Below are positions 9,556 to 18,420 of a stretch of 64,000 nucleotides of DNA, piece by piece. Source of the DNA: Methylopila sp. M107 (lineage in GTDB: Bacteria; Pseudomonadota; Alphaproteobacteria; Rhizobiales; Methylopilaceae). A program made the position numbers and the translations under genes. The stretch is from contig NZ_ARWB01000001.1 in assembly GCF_000384475.1 (NCBI RefSeq), forward strand, positions 2,150,176 to 2,214,175, given 5' to 3'. Each line of letters opens with the position of its first letter. Position 1 is the stretch's first letter. The notes beneath the pieces are model-generated. The model worked only from the letters and a program-made list of their open reading frames with translations, had not been told where the DNA came from and did not search any database.

Positions 9556-11130
9556 ATGTCGCTGCTAGCCCTTCTCCCGAACCTCGCCCGGCTCGGCCGC
9601 GCCGGCTTCGTGATGGCGCGCGAGGGCGCGCTTCGGCTCGCCGACCCGATCGAGCTGCCGCCCTCGGTCCGCGCGCTGATCCGGATCGGGCGGCTGTTCG
9701 AGAAGCGCTCCGCCAAGGACGGCGCCGAGGGCCTCGCGCGCGCGCTGCAGCAGCTCGGGCCGTCCTATGTGAAGCTCGGCCAGTTCCTCGCAACCCGGCC
9801 GGACGTCGTCGGGCTCGAGGTCGCGCATGACCTCGAACGGCTGCACGACAGGGTCGAACCGTTTCCGCAGGACGTGGCTGAGGCGGCCGTGGCCGAGGCG
9901 CTCGGCGCGCCAGTCTCGGAGCGTTTCCTCGTGTTCGGCCCGGCGGTCGCCGCCGCCTCGATCGCCCAGGTGCATCGCGCGACGATCAGGACCGTCGACG
10001 GGTTCGAGCGCGACGTCGCCGTCAAGGTGCTGCGTCCGGGCGTGGCGCGGAGGTTCCAGCGCGACCTGAGGGCCTTCTTCGGGGTCGCGCGCTGGGTCGA
10101 CAAGCATGTGCCGAAGGCGAGGCGCCTCAAGCCCGTCGAGGTGGTGGACACGCTCGCGCGCTCGGTCTCCATCGAGATGGACCTTCGGCTCGAAGCGGCG
10201 GCGCTCTCCGAGATCGCCGAAAACACCGCGGCGGATCCCGGCTTCCGCGTACCGTCGATCGACTGGGAGCGCACCGCGCGTGGCGTGCTTACGCTCGACT
10301 GGGTCGACGGGGTCAAACTCGCCGACCACGAGGCGCTGGCCGCCGCCGGCCACGACCTGCCGGCGCTCGGCCGCCACCTGATGCAGACCTTCCTGCGCCA
10401 TGCGATGCGCGACGGCTTCTTCCACGCCGACATGCATCCCGGGAACCTGTTCGTCGACGCCGCGGGCGCGATCGTCGCGGTCGACTTCGGCATCACTGGA
10501 CGGCTCGGCAAGAAGGAGCGGCGGTTCCTCGCCGAAATCCTGCACGGCTTCATCGTCCGCGACTACAGGCGCATCGCGGAGGTGCATTTCGAGGCCGGCT
10601 ACGTGCCGCCGGACGAGTCTGTGGAAGAGTTCGCGCGGGCGCTTCGCGCGATCGGCGAGCCGATCCACTCGCGCACCGCCGACCAGATCTCAATGGCGAA
10701 GCTGCTCACGCTGCTGTTCGAGGTGACCGAGCTGTTCCGGATGCAGACGCGTCCCGAACTTCTGATGTTGCAGAAGACCATGGTGGTGGTCGAGGGCGTC
10801 GCCCGCTCGCTCGACCCGAAGCTCGACATGTGGCGCACCGCGGAGCCTGTGGTGCGGGAGTGGATCGAGCGCAATCTCGGGCCGATCGGCATCGCCGAGA
10901 CCGCCAATGACGAGGTGCGCAAACTGGTGCTCGGCGTCTCGCGCCTGCCAGAGCTTCTGCTGCGCGTCGAGCGGACCTCGATCGAGATGGAGGAGGTCGT
11001 GCGCGGCGGCCTCAGCTATTCCGAAGACAGCATTCGCGAGATCGTGAAGGGCGTGCAGCGCGCGACGATCATCGGGTCGCTGGCGCTGGGCGTCGTGGCG
11101 GCCGTGCTGGTGGCGATCGTGCTGTGGTGA
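9556..11130 (+). CDS. ubiB: UbiB/ABC1-family kinase-like protein for ubiquinone biosynthesis
   Basis: A 524-residue membrane-anchored atypical kinase/ATPase needed for ubiquinone synthesis and thought to extract lipid intermediates. Visible motifs: the KxGQ motif in YVKLGQFLATRPD, the alanine-rich nucleotide loop PAVAAASIAQVHRA, VAVKVLRPG with the ATP-binding Lys, FFHADMHPGNLFVD (catalytic loop) and IVAVDFGITGRLG (DFG-like). The C-terminus ends in a transmembrane segment (IIGSLALGVVAAVLVAIVLW). The start at 9556 (MSLLALLPNLARLGRAGFVM) matches the family; an earlier in-frame Met at 9502 is possible. Confidence 0.95.
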   Translation: MSLLALLPNLARLGRAGFVMAREGALRLADPIELPPSVRALIRIGRLFEKRSAKDGAEGLARALQQLGPSYVKLGQFLATRPDVVGLEVAHDLERLHDRVEPFPQDVAEAAVAEALGAPVSERFLVFGPAVAAASIAQVHRATIRTVDGFERDVAVKVLRPGVARRFQRDLRAFFGVARWVDKHVPKARRLKPVEVVDTLARSVSIEMDLRLEAAALSEIAENTAADPGFRVPSIDWERTARGVLTLDWVDGVKLADHEALAAAGHDLPALGRHLMQTFLRHAMRDGFFHADMHPGNLFVDAAGAIVAVDFGITGRLGKKERRFLAEILHGFIVRDYRRIAEVHFEAGYVPPDESVEEFARALRAIGEPIHSRTADQISMAKLLTLLFEVTELFRMQTRPELLMLQKTMVVVEGVARSLDPKLDMWRTAEPVVREWIERNLGPIGIAETANDEVRKLVLGVSRLPELLLRVERTSIEMEEVVRGGLSYSEDSIREIVKGVQRATIIGSLALGVVAAVLVAIVLW

Positions 11131-11136
11131 GGCTAT

Positions 11137-11157
11137 ATTGATTGCATTGCAATCAAT
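11137..11157. promoter_or_regulatory. Perfect palindromic operator of the toxin-antitoxin pair
   Basis: ATTGATTGCA and TGCAATCAAT form a 10-bp-arm palindrome around a single T, ending 12 bases before the antitoxin ATG. FitA/VapB-type antitoxins dimerise through a ribbon-helix-helix and bind such inverted repeats to repress their own operon. The role is inferred from position and symmetry. Confidence 0.65.
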
Positions 11158-11169
11158 CCGGGTGTCGCA

Positions 11170-11418
11170 ATGGCGAGTCTGACCGTGCGGCGGATCGACG
11201 AGCGCGTGAAGGCGAAATTGAAAGAGCGCGCGGCCAGGAACGGTCGGCCGCTCGAAGCCGAACTGCGCTCGGTGCTGACCGCCCTGGCCGAAGCTGAGCC
11301 TGCAGATCGTCGCAACATGGCTGAACGCATTCGCGCGCGGGTCGAGCCGCTGGGCGGCGCTGAACTTGAGCCATTCCCCCGGATTTCGATTCCTGCGCCG
11401 CGCGCCTTCGAGGAATGA
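11170..11418 (+). CDS. FitA-like ribbon-helix-helix antitoxin
   Basis: An 82-residue protein beginning MASLTVRRIDERVKAKLKER, the ribbon-helix-helix signature of FitA/VapB-type antitoxins; the acidic and proline-containing C-terminus (LEPFPRISIPAPRAFEE) would bind and block the toxin. Its stop codon overlaps the toxin's ATG (ATGA), the usual coupling. It is expected to neutralise the PIN-domain toxin and repress the operon through the palindrome just upstream. The pair sits between ubiB and coaBC, both core genes. Confidence 0.88.
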   Translation: MASLTVRRIDERVKAKLKERAARNGRPLEAELRSVLTALAEAEPADRRNMAERIRARVEPLGGAELEPFPRISIPAPRAFEE

Positions 11419-11843
11419 TCATCGTCGACACCAACGTCCTCTCCGAAGCGATGAGGCCGCGGCCTGCGCCGGAGGTGATGGCTTGGCTCGCCGGGCAGGA
11501 TCCAGACCGGCTCTTCACAACCGCGATCACTGGCGCAGAGATTCGCTACGGGATCCTGACCATGCCCGAGGGCAAGAAGCGGACGGCTCTCGAGCATGTG
11601 GCGGACGCGATTCTGCGCCGCGACTTCGCCGGACGCGTGCTGCCGTTCGACGAGAGCGCGGCCCTGCAATACGCCCAGCTCGCCGCCCGGCCAGAAGCCG
11701 CGAAAGACGACGCTTCGGTCTTCGATGCTATGATCGGCGCCATCGCCATCGCGAACAGCGCGCCTGTGGCGACCCGAAACGTGCGGCACTTTCTGCCGTT
11801 CGGCCTCGTCGTCATCAACCCCTGGGATCACCCCGCCCCGTGA
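11415..11843 (+). CDS. FitB/VapC-type PIN-domain toxin
   Basis: A 142-residue PIN-domain ribonuclease. The acidic residues that bind the metal are in place: the first Asp in MIIVDTNVLSE, Glu in TGAEIRYGI, Asp in ASVFDAMIGAIAIA, and the later region VATRNVRHFLPFGLVVINPW. Such toxins cleave RNA to stop growth when the antitoxin is degraded. Translation is coupled to the antitoxin by an ATGA overlap, and the next gene, coaBC, starts inside its stop codon, so the module is built into the transcription unit of an essential gene. Confidence 0.9.
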   Translation: MIIVDTNVLSEAMRPRPAPEVMAWLAGQDPDRLFTTAITGAEIRYGILTMPEGKKRTALEHVADAILRRDFAGRVLPFDESAALQYAQLAARPEAAKDDASVFDAMIGAIAIANSAPVATRNVRHFLPFGLVVINPWDHPAP

Positions 11844-13045
11844 CCGCGCGAAGAATCCTCCTCGTCATCGGCGGCGGCATCGCGGCGTACAAGTCGCTTG
11901 ATCTGATCCGGCGGCTGAAGGAGCGCGGCTTTTCCGTGCGCGCGATCCTGACGGCCGGCGGGGCCGAGTTCGTGACCCCGCTTTCGGTCGCGACGCTCAC
12001 CGGCGAGCGCTGCTTCCGGGAGCTGTTCGACCTCACCGACGAGCATGACGTCGGCCACATCAGGCTCGCGCGCGACGCCGATCTCGTCGTGGTCGCGCCT
12101 GCGACCGCCGACCTCCTCGCCAAGTTGGCGAACGGGCTCGCCAACGACCTCGCCTCGACGGCGCTGCTCGCGACCACGGCGCCGATCCTCGCGGCCCCGG
12201 CCATGAACCCGACCATGTGGGCCAACGCGGCGACGCGGCGCAACGTCGAGCGGCTCAAGGCCGACGGCGTCGCGTTCGTCGGCCCCGCGACCGGCCTGAT
12301 GGCCGAGCGCGGCGAAAGCGGGCTTGGCCGCATGAGCGAGCCGCTCGACATCGTCGCCGCCGTCGAGGCGCGGCTCGGCGCCGGCGCATCCGGCCCGCTC
12401 GCCGGCAAGCGGGTGCTCGTCACCTCCGGCCCGACGCACGAGCCGATCGATCCCGTTAGAGTGCTGGCCAACCGGTCGTCCGGCCGGCAGGGCCACGCCA
12501 TCGCCGAAGCCGCCGCGCGCGCCGGGGCGGCGGTGACGCTCATATCCGGACCGGTCGTGATCCCCGACCCCGCCGGCGTCACGATCGTCCGCGTCGAGAC
12601 GGCGCGCGAGATGCTTCTCGCAGTCGAGGCGGCGCTGCCGGCCGACATCGGCGTGTTCGCGGCCGCGGTGGCCGACTGGCGCACCGAAGGCGCGCCCCAG
12701 AAGATCAAGAAGGGCGCGGGCGGCCCTCCGTCGCTCGCGCTGGTCGAAAACCCAGACATTCTCGCGACCGTCGCGCGCCGCGCCGACCGTCCCGGTCTCC
12801 TGGTTGGGTTCGCGGCCGAAACCGAGAATGTGGTGGAGCACGCTAAGGCCAAGCTGGCGCGCAAGGGCTGCGACCTCATCGTCGCGAACGACGTTTCGCC
12901 CGAGAGCGGCGTGATGGGAGGCGACGCCAATACCGTCCATCTAGTAACGGAAGACGGTGTTGAATCCTGGCCGCCGATGAGCAAGGCGGACGTCGCCGAG
13001 ACGCTGGTGGCGCGTTTTGCGGCGCTTCATGGACTGAAAAAGTGA
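11840..13045 (+). CDS. coaBC: Bifunctional phosphopantothenoylcysteine decarboxylase / phosphopantothenate-cysteine ligase
   Basis: Two-domain CoA biosynthesis enzyme of 401 residues. The N-terminal FMN-dependent decarboxylase part shows [16 protein letters not shown] and APAMNPTMW; the C-terminal CTP-dependent ligase part begins near residue 190 with [20 protein letters not shown] and has [15 protein letters not shown] and FAAAVADWR...KIKK. The GTG at 11840 overlaps the toxin stop and gives the normal length. The decarboxylase loop reads [11 protein letters not shown], without the Cys found there in E. coli; this appears to be a variant seen in other alphaproteobacteria (from memory). dut overlaps its end. 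Confidence 0.95.
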   Translation: MTARRILLVIGGGIAAYKSLDLIRRLKERGFSVRAILTAGGAEFVTPLSVATLTGERCFRELFDLTDEHDVGHIRLARDADLVVVAPATADLLAKLANGLANDLASTALLATTAPILAAPAMNPTMWANAATRRNVERLKADGVAFVGPATGLMAERGESGLGRMSEPLDIVAAVEARLGAGASGPLAGKRVLVTSGPTHEPIDPVRVLANRSSGRQGHAIAEAAARAGAAVTLISGPVVIPDPAGVTIVRVETAREMLLAVEAALPADIGVFAAAVADWRTEGAPQKIKKGAGGPPSLALVENPDILATVARRADRPGLLVGFAAETENVVEHAKAKLARKGCDLIVANDVSPESGVMGGDANTVHLVTEDGVESWPPMSKADVAETLVARFAALHGLKK

Positions 13046-13494
13046 GCGTCCGACTAAAGATTTTGCGTCTGCCCCACTCGCTTGGGTTGCCGATTCCGGG
13101 CTATGAAAGCGCTGCGGCTGCAGGCATGGACCTTCGCGCCGCGCCGCCGCCGGAGGTTCCGATTGTGATACCTCCGGGAGGGCGAGCCCTTGTCCCGACA
13201 GGGTTATCGCTCCAATTTCCCTCGGGGTTCGAGGCGCAAATCCGGCCGCGGTCGGGCCTTGCGCTGCGGTGCGGCGTTACCGTCTTGAATTCGCCCGGAA
13301 CGATTGATGCGGACTATCGTGGCGAGGTCAAAGTCATTTTGGTCAATTTTGGCGACGAGCCGTTCGTCGTCGAGCGCGGCGCGCGGATCGCTCAGCTCGT
13401 CATGGCGGCGGTCGCGCATGCGACGGTGGTCGAGACCGACACTCTCGACGGCAGCGAAAGAGGCGAGGGCGGGTTCGGCTCCACGGGCGTCTAG
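13042..13494 (+). CDS. dut: Deoxyuridine 5'-triphosphate nucleotidohydrolase (dUTPase)
   Basis: A 150-residue trimeric dUTPase that hydrolyses dUTP to dUMP, keeping uracil out of DNA and feeding dTMP synthesis. All five family motifs are visible, including [46 protein letters not shown] and the C-terminal GEGGFGSTG. It starts with a GTG that overlaps the coaBC stop by 4 bases, so the two are translated together, an arrangement common near alphaproteobacterial origins. Codon use is a little less GC-rich than in coaBC. Confidence 0.96.
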   Translation: MSVRLKILRLPHSLGLPIPGYESAAAAGMDLRAAPPPEVPIVIPPGGRALVPTGLSLQFPSGFEAQIRPRSGLALRCGVTVLNSPGTIDADYRGEVKVILVNFGDEPFVVERGARIAQLVMAAVAHATVVETDTLDGSERGEGGFGSTGV

Positions 13495-13512
13495 AGCCGC
13501 GGGGTGCACGCC

Positions 13513-13980
13513 ATGAACCTGCTTCCCCGTCGCGGACTGCTCGCAGTCGCCGCTGTGGTCGACATCGCGTATCACGCGCGCCCGACCCCTATCTCCGCCA
13601 AGACGCTCGCCGCGCGCCACGGATTGCGGCCGCGTCATCTCGAGACCCTTCTGCAGGTTCTGGTGCGGGCCGGAATACTGAAGGGCGTGCGCGGTCCGCG
13701 CGGCGGCTACGAACTCGCGCGCGAACGTCGCCGCATCTCGATCGCCGACATCGTGCTGGCGGCGCTCGGCCAGAACGGCGAGGGCAAGCCGGACGCCGAC
13801 GATGATGCGGACGACGAGGACTCCTCCCTCATCGGAGAGGTCGTCACCCCGATGATCTCCTCGGCCTCCAGGAGCTTTCTCGAACGGCTCGACGAAATCA
13901 CCGTCGACGAGCTCTGCCGGGAGGCGGAACGCCGCGCCGTGTTCGACGACAAGCGGCCGGTTCACGATTTTACAATCTAG
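13513..13980 (+). CDS. Rrf2-family transcriptional regulator next to cysK
   Basis: A 155-residue winged-helix protein: the Rrf2 core LLAVAAVVDIAYHARPTPIS, ARHGLRPRHLETLLQVLVRAG and GVRGPRGGYELARERRRIS is clear. The only Cys (in VDELCREAERR) argues against an Fe-S cluster of the IscR or NsrR kind. The position directly before cysK recalls CymR, an Rrf2 protein that controls cysteine metabolism together with CysK in Firmicutes; the parallel is inference. The ATG at 13513 is preferred to a GTG at 13504. A highly acidic insert (DADDDADDEDSS) is present after the HTH. Confidence 0.85.
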   Translation: MNLLPRRGLLAVAAVVDIAYHARPTPISAKTLAARHGLRPRHLETLLQVLVRAGILKGVRGPRGGYELARERRRISIADIVLAALGQNGEGKPDADDDADDEDSSLIGEVVTPMISSASRSFLERLDEITVDELCREAERRAVFDDKRPVHDFTI

Positions 13981-14096
13981 ATACGTAATTTATTGGAATT
14001 ATCGACACCACCCGGTGTCTTTGTTAGCGTCGCGGACGAATTCAGTCAGAGCGCCGCCGCCGCCGACAAGCCGCGCCGCAACCGGAGGTCTCGATC
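13981..14096 (+). promoter_or_regulatory. cysK promoter region with small hairpin
   Basis: This 116-base gap is AT-rich at its start (TACGTAATTTATTGGAATTA) and contains GACACC-ACCC-GGTGTC (14004-14019) followed by TTTGTT, which could end the rrf2 transcript. AATT-TATTGG-AATT at 13987-14000 is a possible regulator site. GGAGG-like GGAGGTC lies before the cysK ATG. Confidence 0.4.
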
Positions 14097-15083
14097 ATGA
14101 GCCAGCCCGCCGCCAAGCCCGCCGAAGCCCCCGCTCATGTTCCCGGCCGCGGGCGCATCTACGACAGCGTGACGGACACGATCGGCGACACGCCTTTGGT
14201 GCGCCTCGACCGGCTTGCCGCCCACAAGGGCGTCAAGGGCCGGCTGCTCGCCAAGCTCGAATTCTTCAACCCGATATCGAGCGTCAAGGACCGCATCGGC
14301 GTCGCGATGATCGACGCGCTGGAGCGCGACGGCATACTGAAGCCGGACAGCGTGCTGATCGAGCCGACCTCCGGCAACACCGGCATCGCGCTCGCCTTCG
14401 TGGCCGCCGCGCGCGGCTATCGTCTGATCCTCGTGATGCCCGAGACCATGTCGATCGAGCGCCGCAAGATGCTGGCGCTGCTCGGCGCGGAACTCGTGCT
14501 CACCGAAGGCGCGAAGGGCATGAAGGGCGCGGTCGCGCGCGCCCAGGAGCTCGTCAAGGAGATTCCGAACGCGATCGTGCCGCAGCAGTTCGAAAACCCG
14601 GCGAACCCCGAAATCCACCGCCGCACCACGGCTGAGGAGATCTGGAACGACACGGACGGCGGCGTCGACTACGTCGTCTCCGGCGTCGGCACCGGCGGCA
14701 CCATCACGGGCGTCGGGCAGGTGCTGAAGCCGCGCAAGGCCTCGGTCAAGATCGTCGCGGTCGAGCCCGAGGACTCCCCGATCCTGTCCGGCGGCCAGCC
14801 CGGCCCGCACAAGATCCAGGGCATCGGGGCCGGGTTCATTCCGGGCATCCTCGATCGCGCGGTGATCGACGAGGTCATCACCGTCGGCAACCAGACGGCG
14901 TTCGAGACCGCGCGTCTGATCGCCCGGCTCGAGGGCGTGCCGGTCGGCATCTCGTCCGGCGCGGCGGTCGCGGCCGGCATCGAGATCGCGGGACGGCCGG
15001 AGGCGGCCGGCAAGAACATCGTGATCATCATCCCGAGCTTCGCGGAACGGTATCTCTCGACCGCGCTGTTCGAGGGGCTTTGA
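14097..15083 (+). CDS. cysK: Cysteine synthase (O-acetylserine sulfhydrylase)
   Basis: PLP enzyme making cysteine from O-acetylserine and sulfide. The PLP lysine is in [13 protein letters not shown], the substrate loop in [20 protein letters not shown], and the phosphate-binding glycine loop in [18 protein letters not shown]. The 328-residue length is normal, with a short extra N-terminal Ala/Pro stretch. The ATG at 14097 has GGAGGTC upstream. It follows an Rrf2 regulator that may control it. No serine acetyltransferase gene is nearby. Confidence 0.96.
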   Translation: MSQPAAKPAEAPAHVPGRGRIYDSVTDTIGDTPLVRLDRLAAHKGVKGRLLAKLEFFNPISSVKDRIGVAMIDALERDGILKPDSVLIEPTSGNTGIALAFVAAARGYRLILVMPETMSIERRKMLALLGAELVLTEGAKGMKGAVARAQELVKEIPNAIVPQQFENPANPEIHRRTTAEEIWNDTDGGVDYVVSGVGTGGTITGVGQVLKPRKASVKIVAVEPEDSPILSGGQPGPHKIQGIGAGFIPGILDRAVIDEVITVGNQTAFETARLIARLEGVPVGISSGAAVAAGIEIAGRPEAAGKNIVIIIPSFAERYLSTALFEGL

Positions 15084-15091
15084 CCGCAACC

Positions 15092-15197
15092 GTCATCCCG
15101 GACGCGGCCGAAAGGTCGCGAGCCGGGATCGTCCGCCGGTAAACTGCGCCTGATCCTGAGGGCGATCCCGGCTCTCGCTGCGCTCCGAGGGGATGAC
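15092..15197. repeat. Intergenic palindromic repeat, family A (after cysK)
   Basis: GTCATCCCGGACGCGGCCG at the left and GAGGGGATGAC at the right are near-mirror arms, with inner GGGATCG/CGATCCC arms. It lies between convergent cysK and the metallo-beta-lactamase-fold gene. Confidence 0.75.
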
Positions 15198-15202
15198 GCC
15201 GG

Positions 15203-16285
15203 TCATGCGGCGGGCGCCCTGCCCTCCCAGGCCTCGCCCGGCCTGAGCGCCCTGAACCTCTCCGGCGCCAAGCCCTTCGCCGCGAGGCTTGCGGCAAGCT
15301 GCTCGACCGGCGCGTCGATGCCCTCCGCGGTCAGGCGGAAGACGCCCCAGTGGCAGCCGATCGCGGCCTCCGCGCCCAACAGCCCGAACGCCTCCACGGC
15401 TTCTTCCGCGTTCATGTGCTGGTCCTTCATGAACCAGCGCGGCTCATAGGCGCCGATCGGCAGGATGGCGAGCCGGAATGGTCCGTGGTCCTTGGCCGCG
15501 TTCCGGAAGGTCGCGCCCCCGACGAGCGCCGTGTCGCCCGCGAAATAGAGCTTTCCGGCCGGTCCGAGATCGAGCGCATAGGCGCACCAGAGCGCCTTGC
15601 GCCGGTCCGTCGCGCCGCGGGCCGACCAGTGATAGGCGGGCAGCGGATGCGCGGCGACGTCGCCTGAAAGCGGAACCCGCGCGCCCCAGTCATAGGCCTC
15701 GGTCCGGATCGAGGCGTCGTGCGCCTTGATAATCGCGTCGTTGCCGAGCGGGACGATCACGCGCGGGGCGTCGCGGGCGGCGAGGCGGGACAGCGTCGCG
15801 ACGTCGAGATGGTCGTAGTGATTGTGCGAGATCAGCACGACGTCGATCTCCGGCAGGTCGTCGAACGCGATTCCCGGCGGGGTCACGCGCTTCGGTCCGG
15901 CGAAAGACACCGGCGAACAGCGCTCCGACCAGACCGGGTCGGTCAGGATGTTGAGGCCCGCCGCCTGGATAAGATGGCTCGCATGGCCGATCGCCGTGAC
16001 CCGAAGCCCCCTGCCCTCGATCCGCGCGGGCGGAACCGCTGGCTCGGCGAGCGGGCGGCTTTCCGGCCAGGGCGTCTTCTCCGAAAACCAGACGCCGCGC
16101 CACAGATCGCCAAAGCTCTTCGACCAGAGATGCTCCGGATTGAAGAAGCGGACGCCGTCGAAATGATCGGTCACGGGTCCAGAATAATAGGGATTCCGGG
16201 ACTTCGACCAGTTCCACCATGCCGGGCCGGCGAGCCCGGCGAGGCCGGCCGGGATCAGCAGCCGCAGAAGCCCGCGCCGGGTCAT
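15203..16285 (-). CDS. Metallo-beta-lactamase-fold hydrolase (NAPE-PLD-like), membrane-anchored
   Basis: A 360-residue protein with an N-terminal Arg-rich, hydrophobic anchor or signal ([20 protein letters not shown]) and a metallo-beta-lactamase fold. The metal motif is SHNHYDHLD, preceded by IGHASHLIQ and followed by [10 protein letters not shown] and CHWGVFRLT, matching the NAPE-phospholipase D/UlaG-like branch whose substrates vary. [18 protein letters not shown] at the N-terminus is typical of that branch. Its ATG overlaps the stop of the upstream YaiI-family gene (ATGA), so both are co-translated. Substrate unknown. Confidence 0.85.
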   Translation of the reverse strand: MTRRGLLRLLIPAGLAGLAGPAWWNWSKSRNPYYSGPVTDHFDGVRFFNPEHLWSKSFGDLWRGVWFSEKTPWPESRPLAEPAVPPARIEGRGLRVTAIGHASHLIQAAGLNILTDPVWSERCSPVSFAGPKRVTPPGIAFDDLPEIDVVLISHNHYDHLDVATLSRLAARDAPRVIVPLGNDAIIKAHDASIRTEAYDWGARVPLSGDVAAHPLPAYHWSARGATDRRKALWCAYALDLGPAGKLYFAGDTALVGGATFRNAAKDHGPFRLAILPIGAYEPRWFMKDQHMNAEEAVEAFGLLGAEAAIGCHWGVFRLTAEGIDAPVEQLAASLAAKGLAPERFRALRPGEAWEGRAPAA

Positions 16286-16779
16286 GCGCCGGCCGGCCGT
16301 TCGGCGGTTTCGGCGAGCGCGCGCTTGGCGCGCGTCACGGCGTGCTCGAGCTCCTGCAGGAAGCGCGAGCGGTCCTTCGGCGCGAACGGGCGCGGCCCCC
16401 CGGTGATCTCGCCGACCTCGCGCAGATGGCTCATCAGCTCGCGGCTCGCGAGCGCGGCCCCGATGGTCTGGGACGTGAAGGGTCTTCCGGTGGTCCCGAT
16501 CACCGCCGCGCCTTTTTCGAGGCTGCGGGCGGCGAGCGGAATGTCGGCGGTGACGACGACGTCGTGCGCGCCGACATGCTCGGCGATCCAGTCGTCGGCG
16601 ACGTCGGGGCCGTCGGGCACGACCTGCAGGCGGATCGAGGCCTCGCGCGGAACCGCGATGAAGCGGTTCGCGACCAGCGTGACGTTCAGCCCGTGGCGGG
16701 CCGCGACCCGGTAGATCTCGTCCTTGACGGGGCAGGCGTCGGCGTCGACGAACAGGTGGGGATTGGCTTGGTCTGGCAA
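16282..16779 (-). CDS. YaiI/YqxD family protein (UPF0178, DUF188)
   Basis: A protein of about 165 residues with the family core [36 protein letters not shown] and the conserved [18 protein letters not shown] and [18 protein letters not shown]. The PIN-like acidic pattern suggests a nuclease-type fold, but function is unknown. No ATG is suitably placed in frame; the TTG at 16779 gives a protein of family length and GGAAAGAG lies upstream. A GTG further upstream is the alternative. The stop overlaps the start of the metallo-beta-lactamase-fold gene. Confidence 0.82.
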   Translation of the reverse strand: MPDQANPHLFVDADACPVKDEIYRVAARHGLNVTLVANRFIAVPREASIRLQVVPDGPDVADDWIAEHVGAHDVVVTADIPLAARSLEKGAAVIGTTGRPFTSQTIGAALASRELMSHLREVGEITGGPRPFAPKDRSRFLQELEHAVTRAKRALAETAERPAGA

Positions 16780-17043
16780 GGTGGGGGCGCGGCTCTTTCC
16801 ATGAGGCGTTCGGCGAACGCAGCGATCGGCGCCCACAATGGCGCGACCGGAGCCCCGGCGCGAGACGAAAACGACCGGCCGTGAGCCGGCGTCAAGCGCG
16901 GATTGCGCGCGCAGACATTGACTTTCCAAGGGTTTGTCACGATCTTGGGGCGGACTTCCGGCGCACAGACGCCGATGCGGTCTCCCTCGTGCTCGAAGCG
17001 CGGGGTTTTTCGCGTTTCGCCGGCAGTCGCCCTATCGTCGTCC

Positions 17044-17060
17044 AGAGGAGTTTCGCCATT
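17044..17060 (+). promoter_or_regulatory. Strong ribosome site and AUU start of infC
   Basis: AGAGGAG (17044-17050) is followed after seven bases by ATT at 17058. IF3 genes use AUU so that IF3, which rejects non-standard start codons, represses its own translation. The arrangement is the same as in enteric infC. Confidence 0.8.
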
Positions 17061-17597
17061 CGTCGTCCCATGAGGCCCGTCGGGCCGGTCCAGAAGGATG
17101 GACCGCGCGTCAACAAGGAGATCCGCGTACTCGAAGTCCAGCTCATCGACGCCGATGGGCACAATCTTGGGCCGACCAAGATCAACGACGCGCTGCAGGC
17201 CGCCGAGGACGCCGCGCTGGATCTCGTCGAGATCGCGCCGAACTCCGTGCCGCCCGTCTGCAAGCTGCTCGACTATGGCAAATACAAGTACCAGAACCAG
17301 AAGAAAGCCGCCGAGGCGCGCAAGAACCAGAAGATCGTCGAAGTCAAAGAGATCAAGATGCGTCCCAACATCGACGATCACGACTACGACGTGAAGATGA
17401 AGGCGATGCGCCGGTTCTTCGACGAGGGCGACAAGGTCAAGGTGACGCTGAGATTCCGCGGCCGCGAGATGGCGCATCAGGATCTCGGGCTGAAGCTGCT
17501 CGTGAAGGTGCGTGAAGAGGTCGCATTGCTCGCGAAGGTTGAAAGCGATCCGTCGCTCGAGGGCCGCCAGATGACGATGGTGCTCGCGCCACGTTGA
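17058..17597 (+). CDS. infC: Translation initiation factor IF-3
   Basis: Binds the 30S subunit, prevents premature 50S joining and checks start codon and initiator tRNA. With the ATT start the protein is 179 residues, [15 protein letters not shown] onward, matching family length and the MRRP start common in this group. The N-domain motif [15 protein letters not shown] and [19 protein letters not shown] is followed by the Lys-rich linker [15 protein letters not shown] and the C-domain [19 protein letters not shown]. The usual partners rpmI and rplT do not follow; a response regulator does. The bases from 16780 to 17043 hold the infC leader with no other gene. Confidence 0.95.
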   Translation: MRRPMRPVGPVQKDGPRVNKEIRVLEVQLIDADGHNLGPTKINDALQAAEDAALDLVEIAPNSVPPVCKLLDYGKYKYQNQKKAAEARKNQKIVEVKEIKMRPNIDDHDYDVKMKAMRRFFDEGDKVKVTLRFRGREMAHQDLGLKLLVKVREEVALLAKVESDPSLEGRQMTMVLAPR

Positions 17598-17767
17598 CGC
17601 GAGCCGCCGTCCTTCAAATTAACGATCATTTTCAATAGCTTCCGACAAATCCCCCCGGTCTGTCGCTTTCGATTGATCAGCGCTGAAACTCGGTATAAGT
17701 GCTACGATTGGTCGCGGCCTGATGGCTGCGGCCGCGTTCATGCCGTGAGTCGGCGGGGAGAGTGTGT

Positions 17768-18355
17768 ATGCAGGCCAATCCCGACCCGCTGTCAGGAGCT
17801 GTCTCATCGGATGAACCGGCTGGCGCCGAGGCCGGCGACAGCAGCCTGCTGATCGTCGACGACGACCGCGCCTTTGTGCAGCGGCTCGGCCGGGCCATGG
17901 AGGCCCGCGGCTACGCCGTGACGGTCGCGGAGTCCGTCCGCGACGGTCTCGAAGCCGTCGAGAAGGTCGCGCCGGCCTTCGCCGTGGTCGACATGCGGCT
18001 CGGCGACGGCTCCGGCCTCGACGTGATCTCGGCCCTGAAGGCGAAGCGCCCCAATGCGCGCGGCATTGTGCTCACCGGCTACGGCAACATCGCGACCGCA
18101 GTGACGGCCGTGAAGCTCGGCGCGGTCGACTATCTGGCGAAGCCCGCCGACGCGGACGAGATCCACAACGCGCTGGTCGCGGGCGAGAAGAAGCCCGAGC
18201 CGCCGGAAAACCCGATGTCGGCGGACCGCGTGCGCTGGGAGCACATCCAGCGAGTCTACGAGCTGTGCGGCCGCAACGTGTCAGAAACCGCGCGTCGGCT
18301 CAGCATGCACCGGCGCACGTTGCAGCGGATCCTGGCGAAGCGCGCCCCGCGCTGA
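17768..18355 (+). CDS. regA: RegA/ActR/PrrA-type redox response regulator
   Basis: A 195-residue two-component regulator. The receiver domain has the acidic pocket LLIVDDDRAF, phospho-acceptor Asp near residue 75 (FAVVDMRLGDGSGL) and conserved Lys in DYLAKPADADEI. The C-terminal Fis-type helix-turn-helix (GRNVSETARRLSMHRRTLQRIL) is the near-invariant RegA/ActR/PrrA signature. In relatives it controls redox-dependent genes such as those for carbon fixation, nitrogen fixation and respiration. GGGGAG lies before the ATG. The partner kinase (regB/actS) normally adjacent is absent from this window. Confidence 0.92.
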   Translation: MQANPDPLSGAVSSDEPAGAEAGDSSLLIVDDDRAFVQRLGRAMEARGYAVTVAESVRDGLEAVEKVAPAFAVVDMRLGDGSGLDVISALKAKRPNARGIVLTGYGNIATAVTAVKLGAVDYLAKPADADEIHNALVAGEKKPEPPENPMSADRVRWEHIQRVYELCGRNVSETARRLSMHRRTLQRILAKRAPR

Positions 18356-18420
18356 GGCGCTCCTAGGAACTCGGCGTCATCCTGGCTGAACGATCGGACC
18401 GACGGACGATCCCTCGATCG

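Noticed and set aside
8331-9716. Long reverse-strand open frame across ubiE and the ubiB start
   Set aside because: Antisense to two sure genes, with Arg/Asp/His-rich low-quality translation and no ribosome site.
16686-17477. Reverse-strand open frame opposite infC
   Set aside because: Antisense to infC; the Val/Leu/Asp-rich translation mirrors the GC-rich complementary codons.
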